Of a DNA stretch of 64,000 nucleotides, positions 50,823-60,008 are shown piece by piece. Location of the stretch: positions 1 through 64,000 of the forward strand of contig NZ_FODV01000006.1 of assembly GCF_900110465.1 (NCBI RefSeq), given 5' to 3'. Within the stretch, counting starts at the first letter, position 1. Each line of letters opens with the position of its first letter. The notes beneath the pieces are model-generated. The model saw nothing but the letters and a program-made list of their open reading frames with translations, made no database searches and was not told where the DNA came from. The position numbers and the translations under genes were made by a program. The stretch is from Halogranum amylolyticum. GTDB lineage: Archaea > Halobacteriota > Halobacteria > Halobacteriales > Haloferacaceae.

Positions 50823-51869
50823 CTACCAGGTGCCGTGGAACGTGTCGAACTGGAGGTTCTCCAGCGGCTCCTCGCCGATGGCGATCTTGTACTCCTGGGG
50901 CGTCAGCATCGGCTTGTGGAATCGCGGCCCGTCGTCGGTCGTGATGCGCGGGCAGCCCGTGTTGACGAAGGCGTCCATGTCGAAGTTCCGGAGCCGATCC
51001 GGGGTGACCTCGTCCATCGTGATGAGGTAGGCGTTCTCGTTGTTCTCGACGATCTCCTCGGCGATCTCCCAGCGGCCCTGCCCGATCTTCGTACAGAAGA
51101 TGACGCCCCACTTCTCGGCGTCCATCGCGCGGTGGACCGCACCGTAGCGCTGCTTCATGAACTTCTCCGTGTCGGCGACCTTCACGACGTTGTTGACGGG
51201 GTCGGCGATGACGACCTTCTTGTCGGGGTGTTCCATCGCGAGGCCGAGCGGGTGGAACTTCCCGCCGCCGACGTACATGATCTGGTCGGCGTCGATGTCG
51301 GCGGAGGCGTAGTTACAGCCGAGCACCTGCCCCTCGTAGGTGAGGCGGTCGTCGCCCTTGCGGGTGTGGACGTCGTAGCCGCGCTCTTCGAGCCAGTCGA
51401 CCATGTCGCCGAAGAGGTTCATATGCTGGGCCGTCGTGACGAGACCGACGTTCGGGTCGTCGTCGGGGTCGGCAAACTCCTCCAAGGACTCCTCCATGAT
51501 GGAGTAGGGGTCGACGTTGGAGAACAGCGGCACGTAGATGATCTTGTCCGACTCCTTCATCGGCGAGTGGCCGAAGTGGACGAAGACGTCCGTCCGCCGC
51601 ATCAGGTAGGTGTCGAGGTCGCAGGCGCCGTAGCAGGGCTGTCCCGAGAGGAGGAAGGTGACGTCGTCGTCGCACAGTTCGCGGAGGTCGTCGGCGACGG
51701 CCGGGCCGCGGCGCTTCAGCCCCTCGGGGAACTGGAGGCCCACCTTCTTCGCGTCGCGTTCCTCCACCTCCTCGACGATGCGTTCGAGTTCGTAGTCCCA
51801 CTCGCGGTCGTGTCGGAGTGACATTCCGGTGTTTCGGAGATCCCCTTCGGAGGAGGCGTCCTGACTCAT
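50823..51869 (-). CDS. dph2: Diphthamide biosynthesis enzyme Dph2
   Basis: A 348-residue archaeal Dph2, which uses a noncanonical radical-SAM Fe-S centre to add the 3-amino-3-carboxypropyl group to a His of elongation factor 2, the first step of diphthamide. The three cluster cysteines are in GQPCYGACD, VLGCNY and NTGCPRITTDD. Archaeal enzymes act as homodimers. An in-frame Met at residue 16 (GMSLRHDREWDY) is an alternative start. A TTAACC block before 51869 may hold the promoter. Confidence 0.94.
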   Translation of the reverse strand: MSQDASSEGDLRNTGMSLRHDREWDYELERIVEEVEERDAKKVGLQFPEGLKRRGPAVADDLRELCDDDVTFLLSGQPCYGACDLDTYLMRRTDVFVHFGHSPMKESDKIIYVPLFSNVDPYSIMEESLEEFADPDDDPNVGLVTTAQHMNLFGDMVDWLEERGYDVHTRKGDDRLTYEGQVLGCNYASADIDADQIMYVGGGKFHPLGLAMEHPDKKVVIADPVNNVVKVADTEKFMKQRYGAVHRAMDAEKWGVIFCTKIGQGRWEIAEEIVENNENAYLITMDEVTPDRLRNFDMDAFVNTGCPRITTDDGPRFHKPMLTPQEYKIAIGEEPLENLQFDTFHGTW

Positions 51870-51933
51870 TGAACTGGCCTAACCGGTCAGGAGGTTTAAC
51901 CTCGGCGTTTCCGCGAGCGCGATCGCGTGCGGT

Positions 51934-52722
51934 TCACGGCGCCTCGAACTCGTCGAGCCAGCCGCTGACGACGCCGTCGAGCGCACCTGTCGTACTGCCG
52001 AGATTCAACAGTTGGTAGCCCGCTTTCGCCTTCTCGTTGACGTCGTCCATTCCGAAGCCGAGGCCGCCGACCGGGACGCCCGCGTCGGTCGCCTTCCGGC
52101 GGATCGTCTCGACCGCCTCCGCAACGTCCGGATGGTCGAGTTCGTTCGGGTGGCCGAGCGACACCGAGAGGTCGAGTGGCCCGATAAACACGAATCCGAG
52201 GCCAGGAACGTCGAGGATGGCGTCGAGTTCCTCGACTGCCGCCCGCGTCTCGACGGTGACGCCGACGAGCGCCTCCTCGTCCTCCCTGGTGACGTAGTCG
52301 TCGGCCAGCCCCCAGCGTCGCGCGCGCGGACTCGCCAACCCTCTGTCGCCCGGTTCGCCGTCGTACTCGAAGTACGCTGCGCGTATCGCTCGTCGGACCG
52401 CGTCGGCGGACTCGACTCGCGGGAGGAACAGCGACCGGACGCCGGCGTCGCGGAGCTTCCGGACGGCGCTCGGGTCGGCGCTCGGCAGGCGGACGAGCGG
52501 CTCGATTCCGGTCCGCTCCGCGGCGCGAAGCAGTGCCTCTATCGCGGGAGCGTCCCACGGACTCGGACCGGCGTGTTCGAGATCGAGCCAGACGAAGTCG
52601 AGTCCGAGTTCGCCGTAGAACTCGACGAGCGAGGGGTCGTAGGTGTTGTCGAGGACGCCCAGGAGGACGTCGCCGTCGGCGAGTCGACCGCGCAGTCCAC
52701 TGGAGCCATCTGTCGGAGCCAT
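51934..52722 (-). CDS. HpcH/HpaI family aldolase
   Basis: A 262-residue TIM-barrel aldolase of the class II HpaI group, which cleaves or forms 2-keto-acid aldols using a divalent metal and pyruvate. Motifs are LDFVWLDLEHAGPSPW (about 41-56), FLPRVESADAVR, GVTVETRAAVEELDAI (about 156), and VFIGPLDLSVSLGHP (about 181). The in vivo substrate is not known. The ATG at 52722 is used; GTG two codons earlier is possible. A minus-strand TTAAC box lies upstream. Confidence 0.85.
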   Translation of the reverse strand: MAPTDGSSGLRGRLADGDVLLGVLDNTYDPSLVEFYGELGLDFVWLDLEHAGPSPWDAPAIEALLRAAERTGIEPLVRLPSADPSAVRKLRDAGVRSLFLPRVESADAVRRAIRAAYFEYDGEPGDRGLASPRARRWGLADDYVTREDEEALVGVTVETRAAVEELDAILDVPGLGFVFIGPLDLSVSLGHPNELDHPDVAEAVETIRRKATDAGVPVGGLGFGMDDVNEKAKAGYQLLNLGSTTGALDGVVSGWLDEFEAP

Positions 52723-52862
52723 AGCCACTAGTCGCGCGCCACGAGATTAACCGTTGACATACCACAGACTCGTCCGTACGTCCCTTCCGAGACACGCGCT
52801 ACGGCCCGGTTACACCGACGTCACTCGGGTATTCAAACGACTGGAGTCAGTAGAGGCCGGTG

Positions 52863-53519
52863 ATGAGTGCAGCTCTGCCGCTCTCGCACGTCCACGTCGA
52901 ACCGGCCGAACCGACCGACGGTCCCGCACCGGCCGTCGTCGTGTTGCACGGACGCGGTGCCGACGAGGAGGATCTCCTCCCCGTCGCCCAGCAGCTCCCG
53001 GACGAACTACACGTGCTCAGCCTCCGCGCGCCGGACCGCCTGATGAACGGCTACACCTGGTACGAACTCGACACCTCGGCGGGCGGCCTCCACGAGAGTC
53101 AGCCGCACGCCGAGGAGTTCCGTCGGAGTCTCGACCTCGTCTCCGAGACCGTCGAGTCGGCCGTCGAAGCGTACGGCCTCGACGCCGACCGAATCGGCCT
53201 GCTGGGGTTCAGTCAGGGCTGTATCACCAGTCTCGGCCTCCTCTTGGAGGGACCGGACCGCTTCGACTGGATCGTCGGCCTCCACGGCTACCTCGCGGAG
53301 TCGCACGCCGAGTTCGACCCCGACGGCATCGAGGGGAAACCGGTCTTCCTCGGGGCGGGCGCGGCCGACCAGATCATCCCGGCCGACCGCGTCGAACGCG
53401 CCGCCGACCGCCTGCGGGAACTCGGTGCCGACGTCCGCTTCGACGTCTATCAGGCCCCACACGGTGTCGGCCGGCAGGAGCTCGAAGACCTCGTCGCGTT
53501 CGTCGAGGAGCAGGTCTGA
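52863..53519 (+). CDS. Alpha/beta hydrolase, phospholipase/carboxylesterase family (YpfH-like)
   Basis: A 218-residue serine esterase. VVVLHGRGADEEDLLPVAQQL carries the oxyanion region, GFSQGCITSLGLL the nucleophile Ser (about 118), and an Asp near 168 (GAGAADQIIPADR) plus the His in VYQAPHGVG (about 200) complete the triad. It would hydrolyse small esters or acyl-thioesters of proteins. The start is ATG at 52863. Confidence 0.87.
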   Translation: MSAALPLSHVHVEPAEPTDGPAPAVVVLHGRGADEEDLLPVAQQLPDELHVLSLRAPDRLMNGYTWYELDTSAGGLHESQPHAEEFRRSLDLVSETVESAVEAYGLDADRIGLLGFSQGCITSLGLLLEGPDRFDWIVGLHGYLAESHAEFDPDGIEGKPVFLGAGAADQIIPADRVERAADRLRELGADVRFDVYQAPHGVGRQELEDLVAFVEEQV

Positions 53520-53625
53520 GGCAGATCCTGGTCGGGTCGCTCGGTCGCTGCTCCGACCTTACGTGAGGGCTGTGAACGCGACCCACATTCGGCAACCCTA
53601 AACGAGTCGAGTTCCAAGCCCGGCT

Positions 53626-54000
53626 ATGAGCGTCGAGACCACCTCGCTGGAGTCGCTGGGACGTGAACTCGGGAACGCCATCGCGGAGTCGCCCGAGTAC
53701 GAGCGGTTCGAGGAGGCCCGACAGGCCGTCGAGGACGACGACGAGGCCCAAGCACAGATCCAAGAGTTCGAACAGCTCCGACAGGAGTTCATGATGGCCC
53801 GCCAGACCGGACAGGCGAGTCAAGAGGACGTCAAGGAGGTCCAGCGCGCACAGGAGCAGCTCCACCGCCTCCCGGTGATGGCGGACTACCTCGAGGCACA
53901 GTCGGAACTGCAGGACCGACTCGAAGCGGTCAACGAGGCGATCTCCGAACCGCTCGCCGTCGACTTCGGCGGCGAGGCCGGCGGCTGTTGTCAGGACTGA
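53626..54000 (+). CDS. YlbF/YmcA family protein
   Basis: A 124-residue all-helical protein (about 1-105, ELGNAIAESPEYERFEEARQAVEDDDEAQAQIQEFEQLRQEF). It ends in a flexible tail GGEAGGCCQD with a Cys pair. Bacterial YlbF/YmcA form a complex that binds Fe-S and modulates RNase Y and competence; the archaeal role is unknown. The CC tail is striking because cysteines are otherwise rare here. A CCCTAAAC box lies about 25 nt before the ATG. Confidence 0.8.
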   Translation: MSVETTSLESLGRELGNAIAESPEYERFEEARQAVEDDDEAQAQIQEFEQLRQEFMMARQTGQASQEDVKEVQRAQEQLHRLPVMADYLEAQSELQDRLEAVNEAISEPLAVDFGGEAGGCCQD

Positions 54001-54062
54001 GACACCGTCACCCCGCCCCGTAGGGCCGGGACGTTTTCTACGGTGCCACGAGTACCGCGGCC

Positions 54063-54962
54063 ATGGTCAGCGTCCTCCTCCCGACCGTCGAGTGGGGTCC
54101 AGTCTGCGAGCAACTGACGGCCCAACTCGACGGCGACGACGAGTTGCTCGTCGTCTGCGACACCGAGTCGGACCCCGTCGCCGACTCCGACCCGCCCGAC
54201 GGGGTCCGCGTCCTCGTCGCGGGCGAACCGGAGGGCTGTTCCGGGAAGGCGAACGCGCTCGCCTACGGGATGGAGCGGGCGACCTGCGACCGGTTTCTCT
54301 GGACCGACGACGACTTCGACCACGGCGAGGGCTGGCTCCAGCAGGTGAAGCGCCTCGCGGGCGAACACGGCGTCGTCACCGGCGTCCCCGTCTTCGTCGG
54401 CGAGGGGTGGTGGCGACTCGCCGAACCGCTCGTCGCCGTCTCCGGGTCGCTCGGGTTGTACCTCGGCGGGCAGGTGTGGGGTGGCTGCGTCACCTTCACT
54501 CGCGACGACGTCGACGTCGAGCGACTCGTCGCGGACCTCCGACGGACGGTCAGCGACGACGGGCTACTCTCCGCCCGACTCGACGACGTCACCGCGGTGC
54601 GAGCGTTGACCGAGCAGATCCGCGTCGACGGCGACGTCGACGCCGTCCGTCAGCGACTGGTCCGGTTCACGCAGACGGTGCGGTTCGAGGAGACGTCGAG
54701 TACAGCGGCGTTGGTCGGCAGTTTCCTCCTACTCGCCCTCGCGACGCTCCTGTGGCCGCTGCCGGTGGGAGCCGCGACGACGGCGCTTACCGCCGGGACG
54801 TACTCGTTCTTCGGCGTCCGTCGTTCGACGTTCCTCCTCACCGCTCCCGGGCTCCTCCTCGCGCCGCTCGCCGTCGGCTACGGCCTCCTCGTCCCCGAGT
54901 TCGAGTGGGGCGGCCGTCGGTATCGGTGGCGCGACGTCTACGACGTTACCGTCTTGGAGTGA
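54063..54962 (+). CDS. Membrane-anchored GT2 family glycosyltransferase
   Basis: A 299-residue protein. The GT-A domain (about 1-210) starts VSVLLPTVEWGPVCEQL. It carries SGKANALAYGMERATCDRFLWTDDDFDHGEGW, with the DDD of the nucleotide-sugar site, and later GVPVFVGEGWWRLAEP. Two or three transmembrane helices follow (about 220-240, 245-265, 268-290). The type resembles ceramide glucosyltransferase or poly-sugar synthases. The acceptor is probably a lipid. Confidence 0.82.
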   Translation: MVSVLLPTVEWGPVCEQLTAQLDGDDELLVVCDTESDPVADSDPPDGVRVLVAGEPEGCSGKANALAYGMERATCDRFLWTDDDFDHGEGWLQQVKRLAGEHGVVTGVPVFVGEGWWRLAEPLVAVSGSLGLYLGGQVWGGCVTFTRDDVDVERLVADLRRTVSDDGLLSARLDDVTAVRALTEQIRVDGDVDAVRQRLVRFTQTVRFEETSSTAALVGSFLLLALATLLWPLPVGAATTALTAGTYSFFGVRRSTFLLTAPGLLLAPLAVGYGLLVPEFEWGGRRYRWRDVYDVTVLE

Positions 54963-55070
54963 GCGTCGTCCGGACGACGGGTTGAGCGTCGAACGGGGAC
55001 CGATGGCCGCCGAAAGCGTCGAACGAGCGCCGTGCGAGCGTTCATATCCCAGGAGGCGGCCACCGCCTCT

Positions 55071-55733
55071 ATGCTCGCAATCGCGGGTGGGAAAGGCGGT
55101 AGCGGGAAGACGACCACCACGCTCGGCCTCGCGAGAGCGTTCGACGGGCGGACGCTCGTCGTCGACGCCGACGGCGACATGCCGAACCTCCACGCGCTGG
55201 CCGCAGTCGACCGGAGGCCGACGCTCGCCGCCGTCGACGGCGAGCGCCGTCCGGAGCGCGTCGCACAGGGCCACCCCGAGGACCCGGACGTCTCCGTGTT
55301 GCCCGCTCCCGTCGGGCGTCCGGACGACACGGCCGACACGGAAGGGGGAGACGCCGACCTGCAGCGACTGCTCCGCCGACTCCGCTCGTTCGACGAGGAG
55401 TCCGGACACCGAACGCTCGTCGACTGTCCGGCCGGTGCCGGGCCGGACGCGGTCGCTCCGCTCCGCGTCGTCGATAGGGTGCTCGTCGTCTCGCCGTTGT
55501 GTGCGGCCGCGCTCCGCGACGCGGCCAAGACGGCCGCCATGGCCCGAACGCTCGGCACGCCTGTCGTCGGCGCGGTGCTCACCCGGACGCGACTTCGGCC
55601 ACCGGGCGTCGGCGACCTGCTCGACTGTCCGGTGGTGGGGTCCGTCCCCGAGGTTCGCCCGCCCGTGCTCGAACGTGACGCCGTACGAACGGCGTACGGG
55701 CGACTCGCGACGACGCTGGGGGAGGAAACGTAA
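55071..55733 (+). CDS. MinD/ParA-like ATPase
   Basis: A 220-residue deviant-Walker ATPase: MLAIAGGKGGSGKTTTTLGLARAF (KGGSGKT about 8-14), TLVVDADGDMPNLHAL (switch), and HRTLVDCPAGAGPDAV. It lacks a clear amphipathic C-terminal membrane helix. The ATG at 55071 places the P-loop right at the N-terminus as in MinD. It is followed 26 nt later by a RecA-fold partner, and the two are probably co-transcribed. Possible roles are placing a structure at the cell pole or site, or regulating the partner. Confidence 0.84.
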   Translation: MLAIAGGKGGSGKTTTTLGLARAFDGRTLVVDADGDMPNLHALAAVDRRPTLAAVDGERRPERVAQGHPEDPDVSVLPAPVGRPDDTADTEGGDADLQRLLRRLRSFDEESGHRTLVDCPAGAGPDAVAPLRVVDRVLVVSPLCAAALRDAAKTAAMARTLGTPVVGAVLTRTRLRPPGVGDLLDCPVVGSVPEVRPPVLERDAVRTAYGRLATTLGEET

Positions 55734-55759
55734 TATGCGTGGAGGGGGAAAGTGAACGC

Positions 55760-56386
55760 ATGTCTCGCCGCCTTCCGACCGGAATCACGGTGCTCGACCG
55801 GCGCCTCGGCGGCGGCATCCCCGCAGGTAGCATCGTCCTCCTCGAAGCGCCGCCCGCCAGCCAGTCGGAGCTGTTCCTCTACGAGTTCACCGCGACGCGG
55901 GGGACGCTGTATCTGTCGACCGTCCGCTCGGAAGCGGCCGTGGCCGACGCCTTCGACCGCGTGAACACCCGCGTCGGCAACCCGACCATCCGCGACATCG
56001 GCAGCGACGCACCGCTGGACCACGCCAACCGACTCGTCGGCGCGCTCCCGGAGGAGGCGAACCTCATCGTCGACGTCGTCGACGTGCTCGAGCAGTCGGA
56101 CTCGGCACGGTACCGAAGTTTCCTGAACGAACTCCAGACGCAGATCGTCAACACCGGCGGTATCGCCGTCCTCCACGCGATGAAGGGCCGTTCGATTCCG
56201 GCCAACCGCGACGTGACGGAACATATGGCTGACGTCGTCTTCGACCTCCAGACCGACGTGAAAGGCCAGGAGATCGTCAACCGACTCGCGGTGCCGAAGT
56301 TCCGCGGCAGCGCGGCGATGGACGAGACGATCAAACTGAAACTGGCCGAACAGGTGGCCGTCGACACCAGCCGCGACATCGCCTGA
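55760..56386 (+). CDS. RecA/KaiC-fold protein with a degenerate Walker A
   Basis: A 208-residue protein resembling archaeal RAD55/KaiC-like ATPases: TGITVLDRRLGGGIPAGSIVLLEAPPASQSELFLYEF (about 7-43), then a Walker B-like NLIVDVVDVLEQSD (about 95-108) and TGGIAVLHAMKGRSIP. The usual P-loop GxxxxGK(T/S) is replaced by APPASQSE, without Gly-Lys-Ser. Catalysis is therefore doubtful and nucleotide or partner binding more likely. It follows a MinD-like ATPase by 26 nt. Confidence 0.78.
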   Translation: MSRRLPTGITVLDRRLGGGIPAGSIVLLEAPPASQSELFLYEFTATRGTLYLSTVRSEAAVADAFDRVNTRVGNPTIRDIGSDAPLDHANRLVGALPEEANLIVDVVDVLEQSDSARYRSFLNELQTQIVNTGGIAVLHAMKGRSIPANRDVTEHMADVVFDLQTDVKGQEIVNRLAVPKFRGSAAMDETIKLKLAEQVAVDTSRDIA

Positions 56387-56602
56387 GCGGAGTCGCCGCG
56401 GCGGAGCGAGAGAATCGAACGCGTACGAGGAAAGACCGAGCGATCAGCGGGGACGATGCCGACAGGGGTATCGAAGGAGAATTCTTTTTAAAACGTTGTG
56501 GTTAAAAATATCTACAACTCGTTAAAACACACAAGACGTTTCTCTGATCCGAACAGTCGTCGACGTCGAGAGTCGGCGGCGTCTCCGGAGTCGAGAGCGG
56601 GT
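56387..56602. other. AT-rich spacer downstream of the RecA-fold gene
   Basis: About 215 nt. A T-rich block (TTCTTTTTAAAACGTTGTGGTTAAAAATATC, around 56480-56510) is the main element, possibly a terminator or a minus-strand 3' end. No gene or structured RNA is seen. Confidence 0.35.
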
Positions 56603-56875
56603 TCAGAGCACGACATAGCCGAGCACGCCCAGCGTCGTGGCGACGACGAGCAGAACCCACGTCCTGACCGCGGCCAGCGGCCCGCTCTCGGCGTTCTTTC
56701 CGACGAACAGGTAGACGAAGTAGAACCAAAGCGGGGCGAGACGGACGAGGTAACTGGGAGACTCGCCGAGCACGAACCGGAGTACGAGTGCGAGTGCGAC
56801 CGTACAGCCGGCAGCGACGGCGGCGACCACCAGGTCGTCCGGTACCGGGAGCTGTGTGTCCTCCGAGGTGTCCAT
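56603..56875 (-). CDS. Small membrane protein (three helices)
   Basis: A 90-residue protein with a polar start (MDTSEDTQLPVP) and three hydrophobic segments: LVVAAVAAGCTVALALVLRFVL, LVRLAPLWFYFVYLFVG, and VRTWVLLVVATTLGVLGYVVL. It lies 72 nt after the FKBP gene on the same strand. Function unknown; small proteins like this often stabilise a partner complex. Confidence 0.65.
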   Translation of the reverse strand: MDTSEDTQLPVPDDLVVAAVAAGCTVALALVLRFVLGESPSYLVRLAPLWFYFVYLFVGKNAESGPLAAVRTWVLLVVATTLGVLGYVVL

Positions 56876-56947
56876 AGGAGAGACTGGTGGTGAGGCGCTA
56901 AAGAAAACGGTGGTTGGGAGTCGGTGCCGAGTCGCGAGGGTGTCGCG

Positions 56948-57922
56948 TTACTCCTCGGTCTCGTCGGAGGCTTCGAGTTCGTCGACGATCTCGTCGGCGT
57001 CGACGTCGACGTCTTCGAGGGCGTCCTCGATGTCCGCTTCGCCGCCGGCACCGCCGGCGCCGCCCATCATACCGCCCATGCCGCCCATCATGCCGCCGGA
57101 GCCGTCGATGGTCTCCTGGACGATGACGCGGTCGATGCCGAGTCGCTGCATCATGTCCTGAGCGATCTGCTGCTTCGAGAACATCCACTGCTGGTTCATC
57201 GTCATCTGCGGCGTCGCCTCGATGTACAGCGTCTCCTTCTCGACGGTTTCGACCGTCGTCTCGGGTTCGGCGTCCTCGTCTGCGTCTTCGTCAGGTTCGA
57301 CGACGGTCTCCTCTTCGACCTCGTCGGTCTCGATCCAGACCTCCGGCGACTGCTGGAGGTACATGCCGAGCAGCCCCTGGGCCTGCTCCTCGCGGTCGTC
57401 GACGATCTCGACGATCTCGTAGTCGTACTCGAGATCCTCACCCGCGAGCGGGTGGTTGAAGTCGACGCGTGCACGACCGCCGATGATGGTCTCCAGTCGG
57501 CCCTGATCGCCGTCGATCTGGACCTGCGCACCGGGGTAGCGGTCGTCCTCCGGGATCTTGTCGGCGGCGACAGTCTTCACGTCGTCGGGGTCGAACGCGC
57601 CGAACGCCTCGTCGGCGGGGATGTCGACCGTCCCGGTGTCGCCAGCGTCCTTACCCTGTAGGTCGTCGTCGACGCTCTGGAAGACGTGACCGGCGCCCAC
57701 GACGATGACGCGGGGGGCGAACTCGTAGTCGTCGTCGTCGATGCCTGCCTCCTCGGCGACGTCCTGTTTCGTCGTGTCGACGACCGTCTCGTCTTCTTTC
57801 GTACGGACCGTGTAGTCCAGCTTGACGAAGTCGCCGTCCTGGATACCCGCTTCTGTCTCTTCGACCTCTTCCTCGACGTCATCGGCGGCGTCCGCCGTCT
57901 CCGCCTGCTGTTCGTCACTCAT
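56948..57922 (-). CDS. FKBP-type peptidyl-prolyl isomerase (SlyD-like) with GGM-rich acidic tail
   Basis: A 324-residue isomerase and chaperone. After an acidic start, the FKBP domain begins GDFVKLDYTVRTKEDETVVDTT (about 28-50). An insert-in-flap domain (GAFDPDDVKTVAADKIP...) sits inside, and the flap closes with GRARVDFNHPLAGEDLEYDYEI. A second module follows (about 235-280). The last about 50 residues have GGMMGGMGGMMGGAGGAGG then an acidic DVDADEIVDELE end, like the tail of a group II chaperonin or of DnaK here. A CTTAAGGG box (57946-57953) lies 24-31 nt before the ATG. Confidence 0.88.
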   Translation of the reverse strand: MSDEQQAETADAADDVEEEVEETEAGIQDGDFVKLDYTVRTKEDETVVDTTKQDVAEEAGIDDDDYEFAPRVIVVGAGHVFQSVDDDLQGKDAGDTGTVDIPADEAFGAFDPDDVKTVAADKIPEDDRYPGAQVQIDGDQGRLETIIGGRARVDFNHPLAGEDLEYDYEIVEIVDDREEQAQGLLGMYLQQSPEVWIETDEVEEETVVEPDEDADEDAEPETTVETVEKETLYIEATPQMTMNQQWMFSKQQIAQDMMQRLGIDRVIVQETIDGSGGMMGGMGGMMGGAGGAGGEADIEDALEDVDVDADEIVDELEASDETEE

Positions 57923-57945
57923 GGTTCGAATGTCTCCCGTGCTAC

Positions 57946-57953
57946 CCTTAAGA
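57946..57953 (-). promoter_or_regulatory. TATA-type box for the FKBP gene
   Basis: Minus-strand CTTAAGGG, 24-31 nt before the ATG at 57922. Confidence 0.45.
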
Positions 57954-58138
57954 ATCACGTTTCGGGCCTCAGAGGTCGGACGGCCCGATAGTCGCCCCAT
58001 TGGCGGGCGTACGTGTACGTCCCGGAGAACGTGATCGCGTCGAGTCGGCGTTCGGCGAGCGGAGCCTCGGGGTCGTCGCGACCGACGAGAGAGAACGGAG
58101 AGACCAGTCTTTTGCCGGGGTGGTCCCTCGGAGCAACC

Positions 58139-58690
58139 ATGTACGAGGTCGAACTGAAGGTCGAGGCGACACACGACGCCGTCCGGGAGCGGTTGTCGAC
58201 GCTCGCTGCGGACCACCTCGGCAGCGTCGAACAGGTGGACACCTACTACGACGCCCCCCACCGGGACTTCGCCGAGACCGACGAGGCGCTCCGACTGCGA
58301 CGGGAGACCGACCGCGAGACCGGGGAGACGACGACGAAAGTCACCTACAAGGGGCCGCTGGTCGAGTCGGCGTCGAAGACGCGCGAGGAGTTCGAAACCG
58401 CCGTCGACGACGACGAGTCGATGGCCGGCGTCCTCGACGGACTCGGGTTCGACCCCGCCGCAGTCGTCGAGAAGGACCGCGAGTTCTACGCCGTCGACGG
58501 CTACACGGTCACGCTCGACGCCGTCGCCGACCTCGGCGAGTTCGTCGAGGTCGAACGCGAGACCGAGAAGTCGGAGATCGAGGACGTCCGCGAGGGGGCG
58601 GTCACCCTCCTCCGCGAACTCGGGCTCGACCCCGACGAACAGATCCGGACGTCGTATCTCGGGCTGCTGTTGGAAAATTCCTGTGAGTAA
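58139..58690 (+). CDS. CYTH domain phosphohydrolase/cyclase
   Basis: A 183-residue CYTH protein with the ExExK signature (EVELKVE, residues 3-9). Its tunnel-lining residues come from YYDAPHRDF, LRLRRETD, VTYKGP, EFETAV and VEVERETEKSEI. CYTH enzymes include CyaB-type adenylate cyclases and thiamine/inorganic triphosphatases; in archaea a triphosphatase is most likely. The ATG at 58139 is the family start. A weak TTTTGCC block lies about 27 nt upstream. Confidence 0.87.
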   Translation: MYEVELKVEATHDAVRERLSTLAADHLGSVEQVDTYYDAPHRDFAETDEALRLRRETDRETGETTTKVTYKGPLVESASKTREEFETAVDDDESMAGVLDGLGFDPAAVVEKDREFYAVDGYTVTLDAVADLGEFVEVERETEKSEIEDVREGAVTLLRELGLDPDEQIRTSYLGLLLENSCE

Positions 58691-58749
58691 TTACTCCACT
58701 GTCGGAGGTTTCCGCAAGTTATAGCATCTCCCCCGGCCAAGCCCGTCTA

Positions 58750-59982
58750 ATGACCGAGCGGAACATCCAGGTTGCGGAACTCGACCGCCGCGCCGTCGAA
58801 GACCAAGAGGTCGAGATCGTCGAACGAAAGGGGATCGGCCATCCCGACTCCATCTGCGACGGGATCGCCGAGAGCGTCTCGCAGGCGCTCGCGCAGGCGT
58901 ATCTCGACCGCGTCGGAAAGGTCCTCCACTACAACACCGACGAGACTCAACTGGCCGCCGGGACGGCCGCCCCGCGCTTCGCCAACGCCGAACAGCCCGA
59001 GGGCGAGAAGGGTGGCGAGGTCGTCGAACCGATCTACATCCTCGTCGTCGGCCGGGCGACGAAGCAGTACCAGGGGACGCACATCCCCGTCGACTCGATC
59101 GCCCTGAAGGCCGCCCGCGACTACCTCCGCAAGAACTTCCCCGCGCTCGACCTCGAGACCGACGTCATCGTCGACGTCAAACTCGGCGAGGGGAGCGGCG
59201 ACCTCCAGACGGTGTTCGGCGAGGAGGGCACGCAGATCCCGATGGCCAACGACACGAGTTTCGGCGTCGGCCACGCGCCGCTGACCGAGACCGAGACGAT
59301 CGTCCACACCGCCGAGCGCGAACTCAACACGACGTTCCACGAGAAACACCCCGAGCTCGGACAGGACGTGAAGATCATGGGCAAGCGCGAGGGCGACCAG
59401 ATCGACATCACGGTCGCCGCCGCGCTGGTCGACCAGCACGTCGAGACCATCACCGACTACACCGAGACGGTCGAGGCCGTCCGAGAGTTCGTCACCGAAC
59501 TGGCACGGGAGTTCACCGACCGCGAGGTCCACGTCGACGTGAACACCGCCGACGACGTCGAGGAAGGGTCGATCTACCTCACCCACACGGGGACGAGCGC
59601 GGAGCAGGGCGACGACGGCTCCGTCGGCCGCGGCAACCGCGCCAACGGGCTCATCACGCCGAACCGGCCGATGAGCATGGAGGCGACGTCCGGGAAGAAC
59701 CCCGTCAACCACATCGGGAAGATCTACAACATCCTCTCGACGGACATCGCCGAGACCGTCGTCGCCGAGGTTGACGGCATCCGCGACCTCCAGATCCGCC
59801 TACTGAGCCAGATCGGCCGCCCCATCGACGAACCGCACGTCGCCGACGCGCAGGTCGTCACCGAAGAGGGCGTCGCCGTCTCCGACATCGAGGCCGACGT
59901 CCGCGCTGTCGTCGACGAGAAACTCGCGAACGTCACCGACGTCACCCGGCAGGTCATCGAGGGCGACATCTCCACCTTCTAA
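58750..59982 (+). CDS. Archaeal S-adenosylmethionine synthetase
   Basis: A 410-residue archaeal-type methionine adenosyltransferase, which makes SAM from methionine and ATP. The family start is [37 protein letters not shown], with the conserved GIGHPDS box. Later [23 protein letters not shown], and the C-terminal [16 protein letters not shown] and IGRPIDEP segments match the family. Archaeal MATs are unlike bacterial MetK in sequence. SAM supplied here feeds the methyltransferase and Dph2 seen elsewhere. thiI follows by 26 nt. Confidence 0.95.
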   Translation: MTERNIQVAELDRRAVEDQEVEIVERKGIGHPDSICDGIAESVSQALAQAYLDRVGKVLHYNTDETQLAAGTAAPRFANAEQPEGEKGGEVVEPIYILVVGRATKQYQGTHIPVDSIALKAARDYLRKNFPALDLETDVIVDVKLGEGSGDLQTVFGEEGTQIPMANDTSFGVGHAPLTETETIVHTAERELNTTFHEKHPELGQDVKIMGKREGDQIDITVAAALVDQHVETITDYTETVEAVREFVTELAREFTDREVHVDVNTADDVEEGSIYLTHTGTSAEQGDDGSVGRGNRANGLITPNRPMSMEATSGKNPVNHIGKIYNILSTDIAETVVAEVDGIRDLQIRLLSQIGRPIDEPHVADAQVVTEEGVAVSDIEADVRAVVDEKLANVTDVTRQVIEGDISTF

Positions 59983-60008
59983 ATAGCTTCGAGCGACTCT
60001 GTCCGGAT

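Noticed and set aside
57955..58140. 61-codon minus-strand frame between FKBP and CYTH
   Set aside because: Third-position bias is only moderate, its ATG coincides with the CYTH start codon on the other strand, and it has no motif; it would also have to read through the FKBP promoter.
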